Below, piece after piece: positions 1 through 12,764 of a stretch of 64,000 nucleotides of DNA. The translations under genes were made by a program, and so were the position numbers. Location: assembly GCA_034509425.1 (NCBI GenBank), contig JAVTVJ010000072.1:3906001-3970000 (forward strand). The letters run 5' to 3'. Source of the stretch: Eopsaltria australis (Eukaryota; Chordata; Aves; Passeriformes; Petroicidae). The notes beneath the pieces were generated by a model, which worked only from the letters and a program-made list of their open reading frames with translations, did no database searches and was not told where the DNA came from. Within the stretch, counting starts at the first letter, position 1. Every line of letters starts with the position of its first letter.

Positions 1-361
1 GTGCCATTCTTCCCCAGCATCACCAGATCCCAAAGTAGTCTAAAGACAGATTAAAGTCCTATACAGAAACCAAGTATGAAGCCTGAAACTCTTGTGCCCA
101 CTATGACCACGTATCTACCAACATTTGGCCTGTGGTGCCATGAAAAGCAGTCTTGACATTTCTTCTGGTCCTTCCAGAGTCAAGGTGGTCTCAAGAGGAT
201 TTCTCTGGACAAAGGGAGTTCCCTCTCTTGTCAAATAAATGACGGTAGCTCCCAGATCCAAATCCAACAATTTTAGCACAATACCAGGTGTTCTTCCATG
301 TGTATTCTGTTGGCACTCCTCAAGGGACATGACTATTTAACAGAGGTCAGACTTCCACAGG

Positions 362-480
362 ATCATACAATCACCACAAGTATTGGCTGGAAGGGACTTG
401 TGGCGGTCTCCAAGCCCAGCTTAGAGGAGTCCAACTTGGACCTGAACTGCCAACACAGGTCAGTTGTGGCACTGCACAGC
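362..480 (-). repeat. Possible degraded CR1 3' end
   Basis: The block resembles the reverse complement of a CR1 3' tail: a GGCTGGAAGGGAC core, then a stretch like the usual 'agtccaac' segment. It is diverged, so this is a weak call. Confidence 0.3.
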
Positions 481-3400
481 CAGGTCCTGAACCCTTCAAT
501 GTTGTACTCAGTCCATTCCTGGTGCCACTCCCTGCTTTATTAGGTCCCAAATTTTCAGAGATTTATTGTATACAGCCATCAGCCCTTACAGGGCTGGTGT
601 TATTGTGGAAACAGTGTAAGCCCCTGTGCTCTACATCTCTGACATGTCACATCCAGATTTTTTTACCTGGACCAGCTAACAAAAAGCTGTGTACATTTCC
701 AGTAGTGCAAAGCTAAGAGACTCAGAAGCAGGCAAAGCTTCACGTTGTTAGCACAGCTCTTAATGCAATCTCCTCAGCCCTGTGTACTTTCATTAGTCCT
801 GGCAATGCAAATAACTCCAGGTTGGTCTCCCAAGGGCAAATCACACAAGCCTTCTGTACACGGGGCTAAACTTTGGTCCATCATGTAAACCAGCATAAGG
901 ACACACAGATGGCTACAGTTTCCTTTTCTGCCTCCATCTCTTACAGATCTCCATAGCAGGCTCTGCTGACCCACCCCTAGGTAAATGTCAAGAGATGGAA
1001 AACAAGCAAAGAGAGAGAAGCACACAAAAGCCTGCAGGAACTCACTATGCCAAACATGGCATCTGTGGCTATTCCTTCATGGACAGGAAGATGATCCACA
1101 AGGATCATCATGCCCTTTTTCCAAGTCTGTTGTCCCAGCCTTCTCCATGGATGACACAAAATCTATGGGTTTCCTAAATATTGCAGCCTGCTGTGAGTTT
1201 CTGGTATGTAACACCTTCCATAAAGTGCCAGTGAGGAATGGCTTTGGGCCCCAACTGTTCTATGCAAACATACCCAAACATTTTCCGATAAGGAACAGAG
1301 GCACTCAGTGCTTAAGCATGAACCAGCTTTATCCTAGAATATTTAAACAAGCTTTCAGGGGAAAATATTTCCACTGGCTTTAGAGAGGCATTCAAAAGCA
1401 GAGCGATGCTGAAGTGAGTACTGTCATGCTCTCAGCGCAGTGATTGCAATGTGTCACAACATCGCTGTTACAGCGCAATATACACAGTCTCTCCCCCCAA
1501 TTACATGGTTTATAATTTTTTTCCTTCATGTACTGATGAGGCACAGTTAATAATGTCTCAAAAACTGCACACAGTTTATATTGCGCTGCATATGATTATT
1601 AGCTATAGCTAAAATAAAGCAGTATAGAAAGTGATACAGACAAATACTCATGATGTTGCAGCATAAGTGCATCAAAACCGGGAGGTTTTCCTGCAAATCT
1701 GTAATTTCCAAAGCAGTACTTCCATGCCTTTTTTGGTCCCCTTTTTAAGAATAATCCATAAAAGACGTGAAAACTTAGCAAGTTCTGGCTTTAAAGCATC
1801 CTGTAAATTGTGCCTTCTGGGAGTATAACTGCTCTTTGTCCAGGAAGAAGCAATCTGAGTTCCAGCTGAGTAATTATTTATGCTCATTTGTCTGTGTGCA
1901 GCCTGGTGCCAGTAGCTCTTAATCGATACAAACGCTTACAGCCCCAATCTCTGTCTGACAGCTACAGAGCACTGTGCTGCTCTTCCTTGCCTTTCCCTAA
2001 ATCAGCACTGAGCTGGTAGCGTGATTTCAGCACAGATGAGGGTTAACAAACTCCCTCCCTGCATTTTATGGGTGGGACAAACTCTGTGCTGGCAAAAGAA
2101 TAAGAAAACTTGTGTGGCAGGCTACATTACTGGTGCCTCAAGCATCTCCAGGGCTGAAGGTATGACAACATGGTGGGCTTCTGTCAAAAGGCACAGTCCC
2201 TGTTCCTGGCCACAAGAAGGGCATCTGCTAGTTCAGGTGACAGAGGGATGTTTTCTTTGCTATGTATTTTCTGTGTTTTGCTGAGCTGCCTGGACTACCT
2301 CTCTGTGGAATCAGGCACTGGCAGAGCTCCTGAGGGCCAGTCCAGGTGAGAAGGCTGGGAACATGACAGCAACTCTTTGCACAAACCCACAGGTCCTACA
2401 GATCAGGAACCTGAAGTTACCCAAGTCAAACACAGTCACAGGTGTGAACCCAACCAAAGCAAAGCCAACCATCCTTCGTGACAGGCTGTAAAGACAAAGG
2501 CACCACAACAATGCCTATCTTACATTTCCCTAAGTTTTACAATGCTAAAATAAAACAGAACAAAACAGTAGTAAAAAGCAGGCTGCCTCTGGGAACATCT
2601 AATCAAGTTAAACCCAAATTTAGTAAGATCAGAGTCACAAGTGGATGTGCTTTTCTCCTGCTATTTATACGAATGTGCCAATCTCTTGACTGCAGTATGT
2701 TTCATACTGATGCACATGGACATCTACTCAGAGAGCCCTCATTTCTAAATGCTTTCAGCACATATCCTCAAATGACCTTTGGGTCATTTATAAATTCATC
2801 TGTACTATACATGTGGGAAAGAGGAATATAGTGAAGTTATATGACTTGCCCATGACTGCACCTGAAGCCAGTGGCAAAACCTGGAAGCTTAAATTCAGAT
2901 CACCTTTTCTCAGGCTAGGTGCTCAAACTGTGCAACAACCTCCTCCTGCAAATAATTGTAGAACACTTCAATGCCAGGTACATTTTAATGGAAATAATAT
3001 GGTCAAATTTGCAGAAAATTTAATATTTATAGAAATTCACAGAAAATTTGAAAAACTAATAACATTAATCTCTTCTGTTTCACGATGTTTTGGTTTTTTC
3101 ATGGGCATGTATTATGGAAACAAGCCCTTCTGACTGCAGCTGGGGGCTTGATGCCATTTGCAACACAAGCCTAGAAACAGGAGAAATACCAAGTCATTGC
3201 ACAGCTCATAAAGCCTGACTATGACAAGCATCTAAGCTCCAGGCCATTTCATAACGCAGGCTTATGTCTTCCTTCCTCGGGTTTGTTTTCACTCATCTCT
3301 GAATACAGGTTTGGTGTTATAACTGACTTGTAACTCTATGAAGGAGTCACTGCAGAAGTTCCATGGGTTTTGGAGAGCCTGTGCAGCAAAGGATTAAATC

Positions 3401-6400
3401 AATGAGAATCATCAATTTTAACAAAGAAAACACACAATATTGTGAAGTAGACAAAAAGGTATTTTCCAAGGACAGACTCTGCACAAGCACAAGGCAGGCA
3501 CGCATCTGCCACGCGTGGCTGAGGACAGGCACACCTGATGTACCCTTCCTCAGTGTGACTTTTAATGGGAATGGGGCGAATCAGACTGGCACCTTGATCC
3601 TGTTTCAGAAGAGGAATCACCTGAACATCTGAAGTGTGGTGCCCACTCACCTGTTCCGTGCACACTGGTAGGGGCTACAAATTCACTTTCATCAGAGCAC
3701 ACCTACGCTTCTCCCTTCCTCAGGCTCTTTCAATTCCCAGTGCAGTGTGCGTTTCACTGCCAGCCAGGTTAGGTAACAGTACCACATCCTTCCTGTAAAG
3801 CTTGTCCTGAGACTTCCAGGACCTACTCAGTTACTGCTGTTTCCAGATGGAGTTAAAGGCCGTTACCTTGTAATGCTCAGCAGCCCCCAGCAATGACCTG
3901 TGGAGTACAACTCAGACCAGACCCTGCACTTTCAAAAAATACAATGATATCCAAGGGAAACCTGCTATTCCATTTACAAATGCAACATCTGGATCCTGTG
4001 CACCTTACAATTCAGACACATTCTGAGCCATTCAGCCAGCATAACCACCACAGCATTTGAGGTTCTCCCTATTTAACTGCAGAGGAATTGCACCCAGCAA
4101 ATCCTCCCACCGCCCATCTCCCTTTGCACTGAATGTCAGCATTACCTTTTTTGGCATTTACAGGAGAAAACTGGAAACTGCGTGTGAAGGACTGAATATA
4201 TCAAGGAAAAGAAGAGCCCTTCACTGACTCTCGCCAGCCCAGAGGAGCTTAGATGGGAAAAAGAAACACAGCAAATACTATGTTACTTAACCACCGTCCC
4301 ACTTTGTGAGAGCAGATGCCCACAGGGGGACATGCCACGGATCATGCCTGGCAATCAGACTCCCAGGATACAAGGAGCTGAATTACTGTGGAGTTGGAAA
4401 TCTTCAATCTGGAAGTATCCAGTCATGCATGGAAATCCCTGGGCATTGTGTGGATGCTAGGAAAGCGGCATACTTTCAAGGCTAGCCTGCAAAAGGAAGA
4501 GTAAATCTTCCTCACAATAGAAAGTGGGTTATTTAGTTTACTCCGTCAGGACTTCACCCTTCGTGACTAGGCTTTCTGCATTTGAAAAAATACGATTTTC
4601 AATAAAGTACCGGACAAAGCACCCTAATGTTTCATGGTTCTCTCTGCCTGAACACTGAAGAAAATGAGCACTTCTTATATAATTCAGGGAAGAAAAATCT
4701 TGGTCTTTTCAGCAAATTCAATTTTCTCACAAAATCCAAAGCCACAATTCTTTCAAATTCTTATTTAGAAGATCAGTTAAGTATTGCCAAGAAGAATTCG
4801 TTCTTCCTCCATAAAAGCATGTTTTAAAATTACTAATTTGGTTCAATTTAGGGATTTCATTTATTTGATGACTATTTTAACAGTAAGGAGGATAGTTGAA
4901 AGTATTTTAAAATTTTCCTTTTTATGCTTTGAATGAGAAAAATGGAGATTATGTTCCCTCTGCTCTTTAAAAGAATTAAACCAACCTCCTATTTCAAAGA
5001 GTTGGAATCCCTGTGTCTTCATTGCTCTCAGTAGAATATATTTGCATAATAATAGTGGATGGTCAGAACAGCAATGTATCAGAGTACACATGTACAATTC
5101 TTTTTTCCAGCCTGTTCATCAGACCCAGCATCTTAATACACTTGCTCCCACTTAAACTTCAGCTTCCAATCCTAGGTTTCTCAAATGAAATAAAAAGAGG
5201 CATCTTAGAAGGCCATCAGATCTGATTTTCCTCTGTAAACAAACAATATTCTGTTACCTCCTTGGTCCAGCATTTATACCTTTTCATGGGAAACAAGTCC
5301 CCTAACACAGTCTTTGTCTCCTCTGTCATCTTTGTATATGAGTCGATGTGTTTTTCACCCATGGACCTAAAGCAACATTTCCTCCCTTGAGGATAACCAT
5401 CATCACTTTCTCAGGCAACTGACCAAAAGCAAAAAGCAAAACAATTCCATTTTCTAAGGCCCTAATAAGATACAACGGCCGCAAATAATTCAGAGACCAC
5501 TGTGCTCTTCGTGCACTTCTGCAGCCTTTGAGATTAGCTGATTTATTCATGACTACACTCCTCAAACCCTGCATCTGGAGTATGAAAACCCATGGATCTG
5601 CAATTAATTTCTGCTATACATATTTGAAAGACCTGGAATCCGCTGACCTCCTGGACACCGTGCAAGTCCCATCTGCTATCTGCTCGCTCACACTTTTGTT
5701 TGAAAGGATGAAGAGGGAGTAATTTAGACTATGATTAACAGCTACCTTCTGTAGCAGTTTGTCATAAAACGAGCCCATTTCTGCTGTTTCAATCTGGTAA
5801 AACTCAGCTGGGACACTCGAATCTTTAAAATGGAAAGATAAATCTGTTCAATAGTCATACAAGGCACACAGCATTTGAAGCAAATGAACAGGGTTCCACT
5901 GAGGTGTTTCTAATGTTACAATGTGAGGGATCAAAATACTGGACACCAACAACTTGTATTTTAACTCAAGAATTTTTCCAATACAAAACTGAAGTTTAAC
6001 TACAAACTATCTTTTGATTTTTACTTAAATCTTTATATACAAGCCCACAACAGCAAGAATATTCAGAATTAAGGGCTTCCTGTTCCTACTGCAGTATGTC
6101 CTGGCAAAATTTTTATGTTTCTTCCATTCCCTGCAAGAATCCTGGAAAAATTTTTATGCTTCTCCTATTCACTGGAAGAATAAAAGAGTATTTCCCTCAA
6201 AATGAAGACTTTTTTTCATGACAATCTGCAGAGCTGACAGTTACCTGACAGCTGCCTTTGGCTGGCAGTGCTCTCCCCAGCCTCCACGAAGAGAACAAGG
6301 GACTTGTAAAAAAGAAGACAAGGCATCCACTGGTCAGCACTACTGTAAGCTTATGACAAAGGTCCCCAAGGCATCAGGTGCAGCTCTGTTTGTTGCTCTC

Positions 6401-6428
6401 AAAAAAAAAAAAAAAAGAAAAGAAAAAA
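6401..6428 (+). repeat. Poly(A)-rich tract
   Basis: Sixteen consecutive A bases are followed by GAAAAGAAAAAA. No recognisable retrocopy lies immediately upstream, so this is listed as a simple low-complexity tract inside the UBE2QL1 intron. Confidence 0.7.
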
Positions 6429-6755
6429 CCCTGATGCATTATTTGGACACTGGTATATATAGCTTTGTCCTCTTTTAAACGTCCACCAAACCAGCAGCAA
6501 ATCATTCTGTCCAGTGAGAAACAAAACATCTATTAGAAGACACAAAATGCTCTCTTACTTTTGGACAAAGTCCTCTCCTTTTCCTTTGGAACCACATCAT
6601 CTACCATGTTTTCGAAGGAGAGAGACGACTCCTCCCTGAGACACAGGCATTGGTCTCATTTGTGTGCCTTGCCACTCAGGGAGAGCCATGATGAACCTCC
6701 CGCTGTGACACCCTTCTCCTGTAACCGGTACAAGTCCCCCTTCCCTCCTTCCTTC

Positions 6756-6835
6756 AATTATTGATATTAATGTTATCAATTATTCAATATATCAATTATT
6801 ATATTGATATTATTATGACAATAACACCATTATCT
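6756..6835. repeat. AT-rich low-complexity patch with short inverted motifs
   Basis: The words TTGATATTA, ATCAATTATT and TATTGATATT recur here in both orientations, giving an AT-rich patch that could extrude small hairpins. No gene or known element is attached to it. Confidence 0.5.
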
Positions 6836-9800
6836 GGAAGTGGAGAGCAACTGGCTAACTTTTGAACCTCTCTCTGAAATTATCAATAAATCCTTTTAAA
6901 GGGCTACAAAGGACTAACACTCCAAGGGCCACTTCCACGGCCTGGATAAGCACAGAGGGACAGACATGGGAAGCTCTGCCTAGACACACACGTTGAATGG
7001 TTGCCTCCAGGACGATAAACAACTGGTATCCAAATTATTTCATTAGCATCACCCCACCTCCTTGGCTGGCACCCCAGCTCTGCAGCGGCTCACGGCGACT
7101 GTTCCGCCGGTTCAGCAGGGCCAAGCTCTGCCTGTGATGACAGGAGCCAGCGAGCAGCTGACTGTGCAGGAAGCAACTACAAAGTCATCCCTTTAAAAGC
7201 AAGGCTACAGTTGAGTTAAGGACAACACCAAGTTTTTTAAAATAGGATTCTGGATCCCAGACAGATAAACAGTCTTCGGCCTTTGATGTACTGAGAATTC
7301 CCCTCAAGATACTGACTAGAGCTGTGTGAATAATTGATTTTCTCAGCTGAATAGCTGAAGCAACCAACCAAACAAACCCCAACTTGTTTGTTAATTAACA
7401 TTTTTTCCTTGAAAACTGAGGGGGAAAAAAAAAAGTTAAATTTGGAATTGCTGTATTGTTATATTCAAGCAAAAGTAATCTCTCTTCCATTTTAAACATC
7501 TTTATTTGCAGACAAAAAAAAAATCTAAAAAACAGTTCTAGATTAATAATAGGAAGTTAGGGTGTGCATCCTATAAGGTAGGGCATCTCTCAAGCAAGGT
7601 CACCTGAGGCATATGGTTCCTGCTTGGTGAAATCTAGAGTAAAATCCAACCTGCTCTAAAATCCAAGCCCTGGGAGACATGTTCAGGACTGAGAATCTGC
7701 ACACTTACAAGAGCAATGCTGAAAAGTAACAGAAAAGTGCTAACTCTTAACTTCTCTGTTGCTCATTGAAGTCTCCGCACAGACACAACTCCAGAGTGAC
7801 ATGCCTTGAGATGTCAGAATGACTTATTTCAATTTCGCTTCTACTCTGATAAAAGGTCTGTGAAATCCATGAAAAGAATCTGAGTTTGTCAAGAATCTTA
7901 ACTGTCTGAAAATGTATTCTCAGTGTGAATTTTATCTGCTTTAGGATCGCTTTGTCAAAAAGCAGAAGGTCATATATGCTCACAATTACCATTAGCTCTA
8001 CCAGCAGACCAAAAAGTGCTGTTTCTCTTTGAAGAACCAGCAGAGAATGACAGTGCCACTACAGTTGCCTCAGCAAAATGGGAATGACGAGAAATGTCTC
8101 ACGAAATGAGCCACCTTGGTTCCTTCCCTTGAACTGCCCCAAGGAGGAAGGTGTGCCAGCGGGACGTTCAGCCCTGCCCACTCACACTGGCGCCCATGCC
8201 AGCCAGGCGCACTCTTGGATGCGTCACAGGCTGGAGTATTCACAGTGACTTCATGCTAAATCATGGCACTGGGAACGAGTGACATTTCTCTGGAAGGTCC
8301 CTTTGACTCACTGGCGGCAGCACTGCCCGCATCTCCCCCTCAACCTGATGGCTGCTGACATTTGCTCAGGCAAGTTCCCTGTGAGGCGATGGAGAATGGC
8401 CCTCACCCCTCCAGCCTTGCTGCTCAACAGCACCTTGAGTACTTCGTGCTATTGCACGTTGCAGACTGCTTACAGAAATTGCACAATTAACCTGGTGACA
8501 GCCATGGCTATTTGTTCGGGATGGCTCTTTGCAAGCACCAAGAGTAGGAGTCACCATGGCACGGCAGGAGCCACCCAAACCTGGCCACACAGCGCTGGGG
8601 AATGCAGCACCTCAGCCCTCGACACTCCATCGGCTCCTTTTTTATTTTTAAAAACTAACTGGTCAAAAGTAGATCACTTGTAAAATGAAACAGGGATAGG
8701 GGAGTGCCGGTCGTATTTTGAGCCCTCTTATGCAATGGAGTGGGGATTACATAACGAGGGGAGTGCAATTACAGAAATGTGGCTCCCATGACACAGAGCC
8801 CAGCTACGGTGACAGGCTGGCAAACCCATCACAGGCAACATCTCTCTAACCCAGAAAATAAATGTATTGACCATACTGCCTAATAACCTTTCCACTTGGA
8901 ATGAACAATCTGAGGGGTTGACACATGCCATGTTATATCTATTTAACTACTAAGTTACTGCAGTTTATGACTGCCTTTTTTTTTTTTAATCCCAGTTCTC
9001 TTTTTGTTATAATTGACTTTGCAAACTTCTGGAAGAATGTTATTGAAACTCTTGCTTTTAAAATGTGTTTATTAATGATGCACACATAAACATCCTCTGG
9101 TAATCAAAAATTGCTTCTACTTTCCGGAAATCTCTTAAGTGGTTTAGGGAAGAAAATTGTCAGATTATATAGCTGAGAATTTTATTACTAATAAAACAAT
9201 TCAGTGCTTCTCTTCACTGAGCCATTTTATGATCCCAGTAAATATTCATTTAACCCCTTTAATATTCAACACCGCAGTAAGAGGCTGAATTGTTACAAAA
9301 TGAGAGAATTTAGCATTGTCCTTTCAAATTCTTGTAATAAATAACGAGAACTATGACCTCTCTAAAAAGAGACAGGTTCACAAACAGTGAGATGCAGTAA
9401 GAGCAGCTACAGAACTTCAACGTACCTCAGGCTCCATGTTAATTAAAATTCCTTTTTTTTTTTTCCTGGGAGATGTTTTTTTATATCCCAAGGTGACCTA
9501 GGAAACTTGACCTCTTGAAATGAAGTGCAGAGAAAAATACTATCTCATTAAAAAAAAGGAGTAGTAGGCCCAAATAAAATAGGTTAAAAAGAGGAAAAGC
9601 CACTTACAAAAGAGCCTGTTGAAAAATCAAAATTAATTTCAGGCTTAAGAAGAAACAAGCCTTTACTTCTGCTCAGGCAAGCAGTTCCACAGAAGCAACA
9701 GGAGTAACCTCATTTTTTCGGAAATAAAAAGTATGTTATTTACTCTTTCTCCACCTTCTCGCCAAGATACAAATTTAAGAAGTTACTTGGTATCATTTGC

Positions 9801-10179
9801 TGACAGACACAGAGGTGTGCATGCCCCTCGAGTTCAAGGGCATTCACAAACAGGAAAACCACTCCGTCACAGCCATGTGTGCATTGCCCACTACAATATA
9901 AAGTGCAATATAAGGCATAAAGAGGTACTGCCTACCAGCAATATTTGCCCATTTATTAAAAATGGATTAAGAAATACTTCGCTTCTACGGATATTCTGCA
10001 AGAAAAAAAGAAGAAGAAAGAAAAAAGCAGCATAAAATGAACCGATTCAGCTCGGACGAGATCCTCTGCCGGGAGAACCGACCGCCTCCTTTGAAGAGGA
10101 GAGCAGGCAGGAACGGTCTGGCTGCTGCAGCTGCAGTACCTAGCACAAATTACTTGTTCTTTTCGGGCCGGACGATTTG

Positions 10180-12440
10180 AAACCGGCACAAGTTTGCCGG
10201 CAGCTCGGGCGGCGACTCCCGGTGTGACCCTGCGCCACAGCTCAGCGCGGCGTGCCGAGCCCCACGGCCGGGGTGGCCCCTTGTCCCCGGAGGGATGCTA
10301 TGCGGGACAGCACAGACAAAGACCTGCGGGCAGCAGCTCCAGCGGCGCGCCCTCCGCCAGCGGCAGCACCGCACGCAAGAGACCAGCGAGCATGGCCGAC
10401 TGGCTGGTGAAGGACAGGAGGCGGCAGGCTCCAATCCCAAACCTCGCTGGGCCCCGGAGAGACCTCTTTTGCTGTAGGGCGAAGGAGGTGCCCATCAGGG
10501 GTGACGGGCACGATATCCTAGTGTGCCACAGGCAGCAGAGCCAAGCATAGGGACAAAAGCCGGGCGGGAGGACACGGTGGATGCATGTGCTCCTCGTCCC
10601 TCCAAGTTGTCCCGTACCTTTGCCGCATCTGCCCGAGAAGGGACCCTGAGCCAAACACGCGTGTCCCCGCCTTCACCCTACCGGTGACACCAGCTCCTCG
10701 GGGAGACCCGGCCTGGCTGCGGGCCGGCCGCCTTTGGGGTACCCACCCGAACACCGCTCGGACCCGCACCCCGGGCGATGGATGCGTGTGCTCCTCCCCG
10801 AGCAGGGAGCCCTACCTGCCCCTTGACCAGGCTGGCGGCGAACTGCCTCATGACGGCCTCCACGGTGTAGGCGCTGGACCAGCCGCGGGGCGTGAGCAGC
10901 TCCATGCAGATGGCCCCGCCGTCCAGGACGTAGCCGTTCTCCAGGCGGGGGCTAAGCACCCTCATGAAGGGCGGCGAGAAGGGGAAGTTGTCGGGGAAGG
11001 TGAGGTTGAGCAGGATGTACTCCGTGTTGGTCTCCTTCATGTCCTGCCACAGCACCGAGTCCTTGTCCACCTGGTGCAGCTTCACGTTCCAGTCGAAGAG
11101 GCTCTCGTCCACCAGCTCCACCGAGATGAAGCGGTCGCTGAGCCGCGCGATGTCCTGCAGCTCCTTCATCAGCCGCCGGGTCCGCACCTGCGTGCAGTGC
11201 TGCTGCCGGCCCGCGGGCACCAGCGCCGCCGGCCCCGACCCGCACCCGGGGCCGGAGCCGGGGCCGGGCCGCTGCGCCGCCTCCTTGCCGGCGCCGGACT
11301 CCCTGCCCACCTCCCGCGGCTTCTCCCGGCCGACTCCCGAGCGCGCCTGCTGCGGGGGCTGCTTGGCCGGCTCCGGAGCCTTCTTGTTCTTGTGGCCCCC
11401 GGGGCTGCCCTCGCTGCTGCTGCTGCTGCAGCCGCCCCCGGGGGGGCCCTGCGGCTGCGGCTTGTTGCTGCTGTTCTTCTGGTTGCCCCTGCCGCGGAGC
11501 GAGGAGCCCTGCTGGCTGCTGCTGCGGTGGTGGTGGTGGTGCTTGGGGTCCTCCGTGTCCCGGCTGTGCAGCCGGATCAGCCCGATTTTCCGCAGCAGAG
11601 TGGCCATGTTGTGCGCGGCTCTGCGATCCCTCCCGCCTCTGAGCACCGCTGGGGCTCTAGTGTGGTTATGATCAATTTAAAGCCCGGCTCGGCGGGTTTG
11701 CTGTTGGCGGGCGGGCGGCGAAGCCCCTCTCCGCCGGTCCGGGGCGCGGAGAGGCGGCGGCGGCGGTGCCGCTGCGGTGCCGGAGGATGTGCGACCGCCG
11801 CTCAAACGCCTCCCCTGCCTAGAGCTGCGGCGGGGAGCATTGCCGCAGCGGGGCTGCTCCCGCGGACATCACGGCCCCGCCGCCGTGGCCATGATCCCGT
11901 GAAAAGGAAGGAGGAGGAGGGTAGGGGGAAAAAAAGGTAGGAAGGAAAAAAAAAAATCCCCCAGCTGCCCGCACGGGAGAGCCCCCTCCCTCCCCCCGCA
12001 CAGCGGCGGCGAAACCGCCTGCGCTGCAGATGGCTTCCCCGGCACCTTCGGATCGCGCTCGGCCGAGCCAATCCCCGGCGGCTCCCGGCGGGCCGGGCCC
12101 CGCGCCGCTCCGTGCGCCTCCCCCCGGTGGCGGGCGGGGGGGTCGGAGCCCGCCCGCGCAGCCCCCGCTGTGCCCGCGCCGGCCCGCGGCGCGCTCGGCC
12201 CTTTGTTCTGGAGAGCGGCCGCCCGCCCGGGCAGCGCCGCCGCAGCCCCGCCGCGCCCCCCGCGCCGCCTGCGCGCCTGGCGGCACCGCCGCTGCGGGGC
12301 TCGGCGGGGCGGCGGCCGGCGGGCAGCGCGGGGACCGTCCCGCTCCGCTCCGCTCCGCCCCGCGCTGCGGCAGCGGCCCCGCCGGCCGGGCGGGCCGGGG
12401 GCGGTGACGGCGGGGAGGGGCGCCGGGACAGACCCGCGGG
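10180..12440 (-). promoter_or_regulatory. UBE2QL1: CpG island containing UBE2QL1 promoter and exon 1
   Basis: Base composition changes sharply to very GC- and CpG-rich sequence across this interval, against an AT-rich background on both sides. It spans the start of intron 1, all of exon 1 and about 0.8 kb upstream. GC-box-like CCGCCCC runs are frequent around 12.1-12.4 kb. A TTTAAA word at 11676-11681 could serve as a TATA-like element, but a TSS further upstream in the island is equally possible. Edges were judged by eye. Confidence 0.8.
10816..11607 (-). CDS. UBE2QL1: Ubiquitin-conjugating enzyme E2Q-like 1, exon 1 (partial CDS)
   Basis: This is the E2 ubiquitin-conjugating enzyme of the UBE2Q family, which accepts ubiquitin from E1 on a cysteine and passes it on with an E3. 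The region from Met147 (11169) to the donor encodes the first 118 residues of the classic 161-residue protein, with near-identical motifs: an FDWNVKLH segment, [11 protein letters not shown] and the active-site block GGAICMELL, whose cysteine is Cys88 in short numbering (234 here). The exon ends in phase 0 after VKGQ. I start at the ATG at 11607 because it is the first in-frame ATG after an in-frame TAA at 11677-11679 and has A at -3 and G at +4. The added 146 residues begin [14 protein letters not shown] and are rich in Ser, Gly, Pro and Lys, with a five-His run. The shorter start at 11169 remains possible. The second coding exon is outside the window. Confidence 0.93.
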
Positions 12441-12456
12441 TGCGTGGGCAGGTGTT

Positions 12457-12486
12457 GCACACGTACGTGTGTGTGTGCGCGCGTGT
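12457..12486. repeat. 30-bp perfect alternating purine-pyrimidine tract
   Basis: Thirty bases alternate purine and pyrimidine without a break, mixing AC, GT and GC steps. Such tracts are prone to adopt Z-DNA. It sits on the upstream shore of the UBE2QL1 CpG island. Confidence 0.85.
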
Positions 12487-12725
12487 CGGCGCCCACACGG
12501 CCGGGAGATGACACCGGCAGCTCCGCGCACGTGTGTGCACACGGACAGAGCCCGCACCTCACGCAGAGACAAACAGCTCTGTGGTCATGTGTAAGGACAC
12601 GATGGCATTTAAGTGCATGTGGGTATATGTGTTTACACCTATCCACCTAAACACGTATCATCACATATATAATGCCTATAAAAATCGATATATAGACATG
12701 GTTAAAAAATAGTTGTAAGTACATA

Positions 12726-12764
12726 ACGTGTATATATATGTGTGAGTGTGTGTGTGTGCATATT
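12726..12764. repeat. TA/TG alternating simple repeat
   Basis: Two alternating purine-pyrimidine runs of TA and TG steps are separated by a single break at 12745. This is the second such tract within 300 bases of the UBE2QL1 island edge. Confidence 0.75.

Larger units (their letters stand above)
1..10815 (-). other. UBE2QL1: UBE2QL1 intron 1 (partial, runs off left edge)
   Basis: Exon 1 of UBE2QL1 ends at 10816 with a CAG|GTAGGG donor on the minus strand, so everything to the left is read as intron. I looked for the expected last exon, which in the human protein is about 43 codons ending in a KYGWV-type segment, and found no match. It probably lies beyond position 1. Human UBE2QL1 also has one very long intron, which fits. 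The stretch is AT-rich and mostly unique, with poly(A) runs, an AT-rich patch near 6.77 kb and one weak CR1-like tail near 0.4 kb. No other gene was recognised in it. Confidence 0.7.

Noticed and set aside
10585..11940. 451-codon open frame on the plus strand across UBE2QL1 exon 1
   Set aside because: It is the antisense shadow of a GC-rich exon, where stop codons are rare. The peptide is Ala/Arg/Leu/Val low complexity with no domain.
11802..12646. Several 220-275-codon open frames on the minus strand, and others on the plus strand, in the CpG island
   Set aside because: All are Arg/Ala/Gly/Pro-rich translations of promoter DNA in overlapping frames, and several rely on non-ATG starts.
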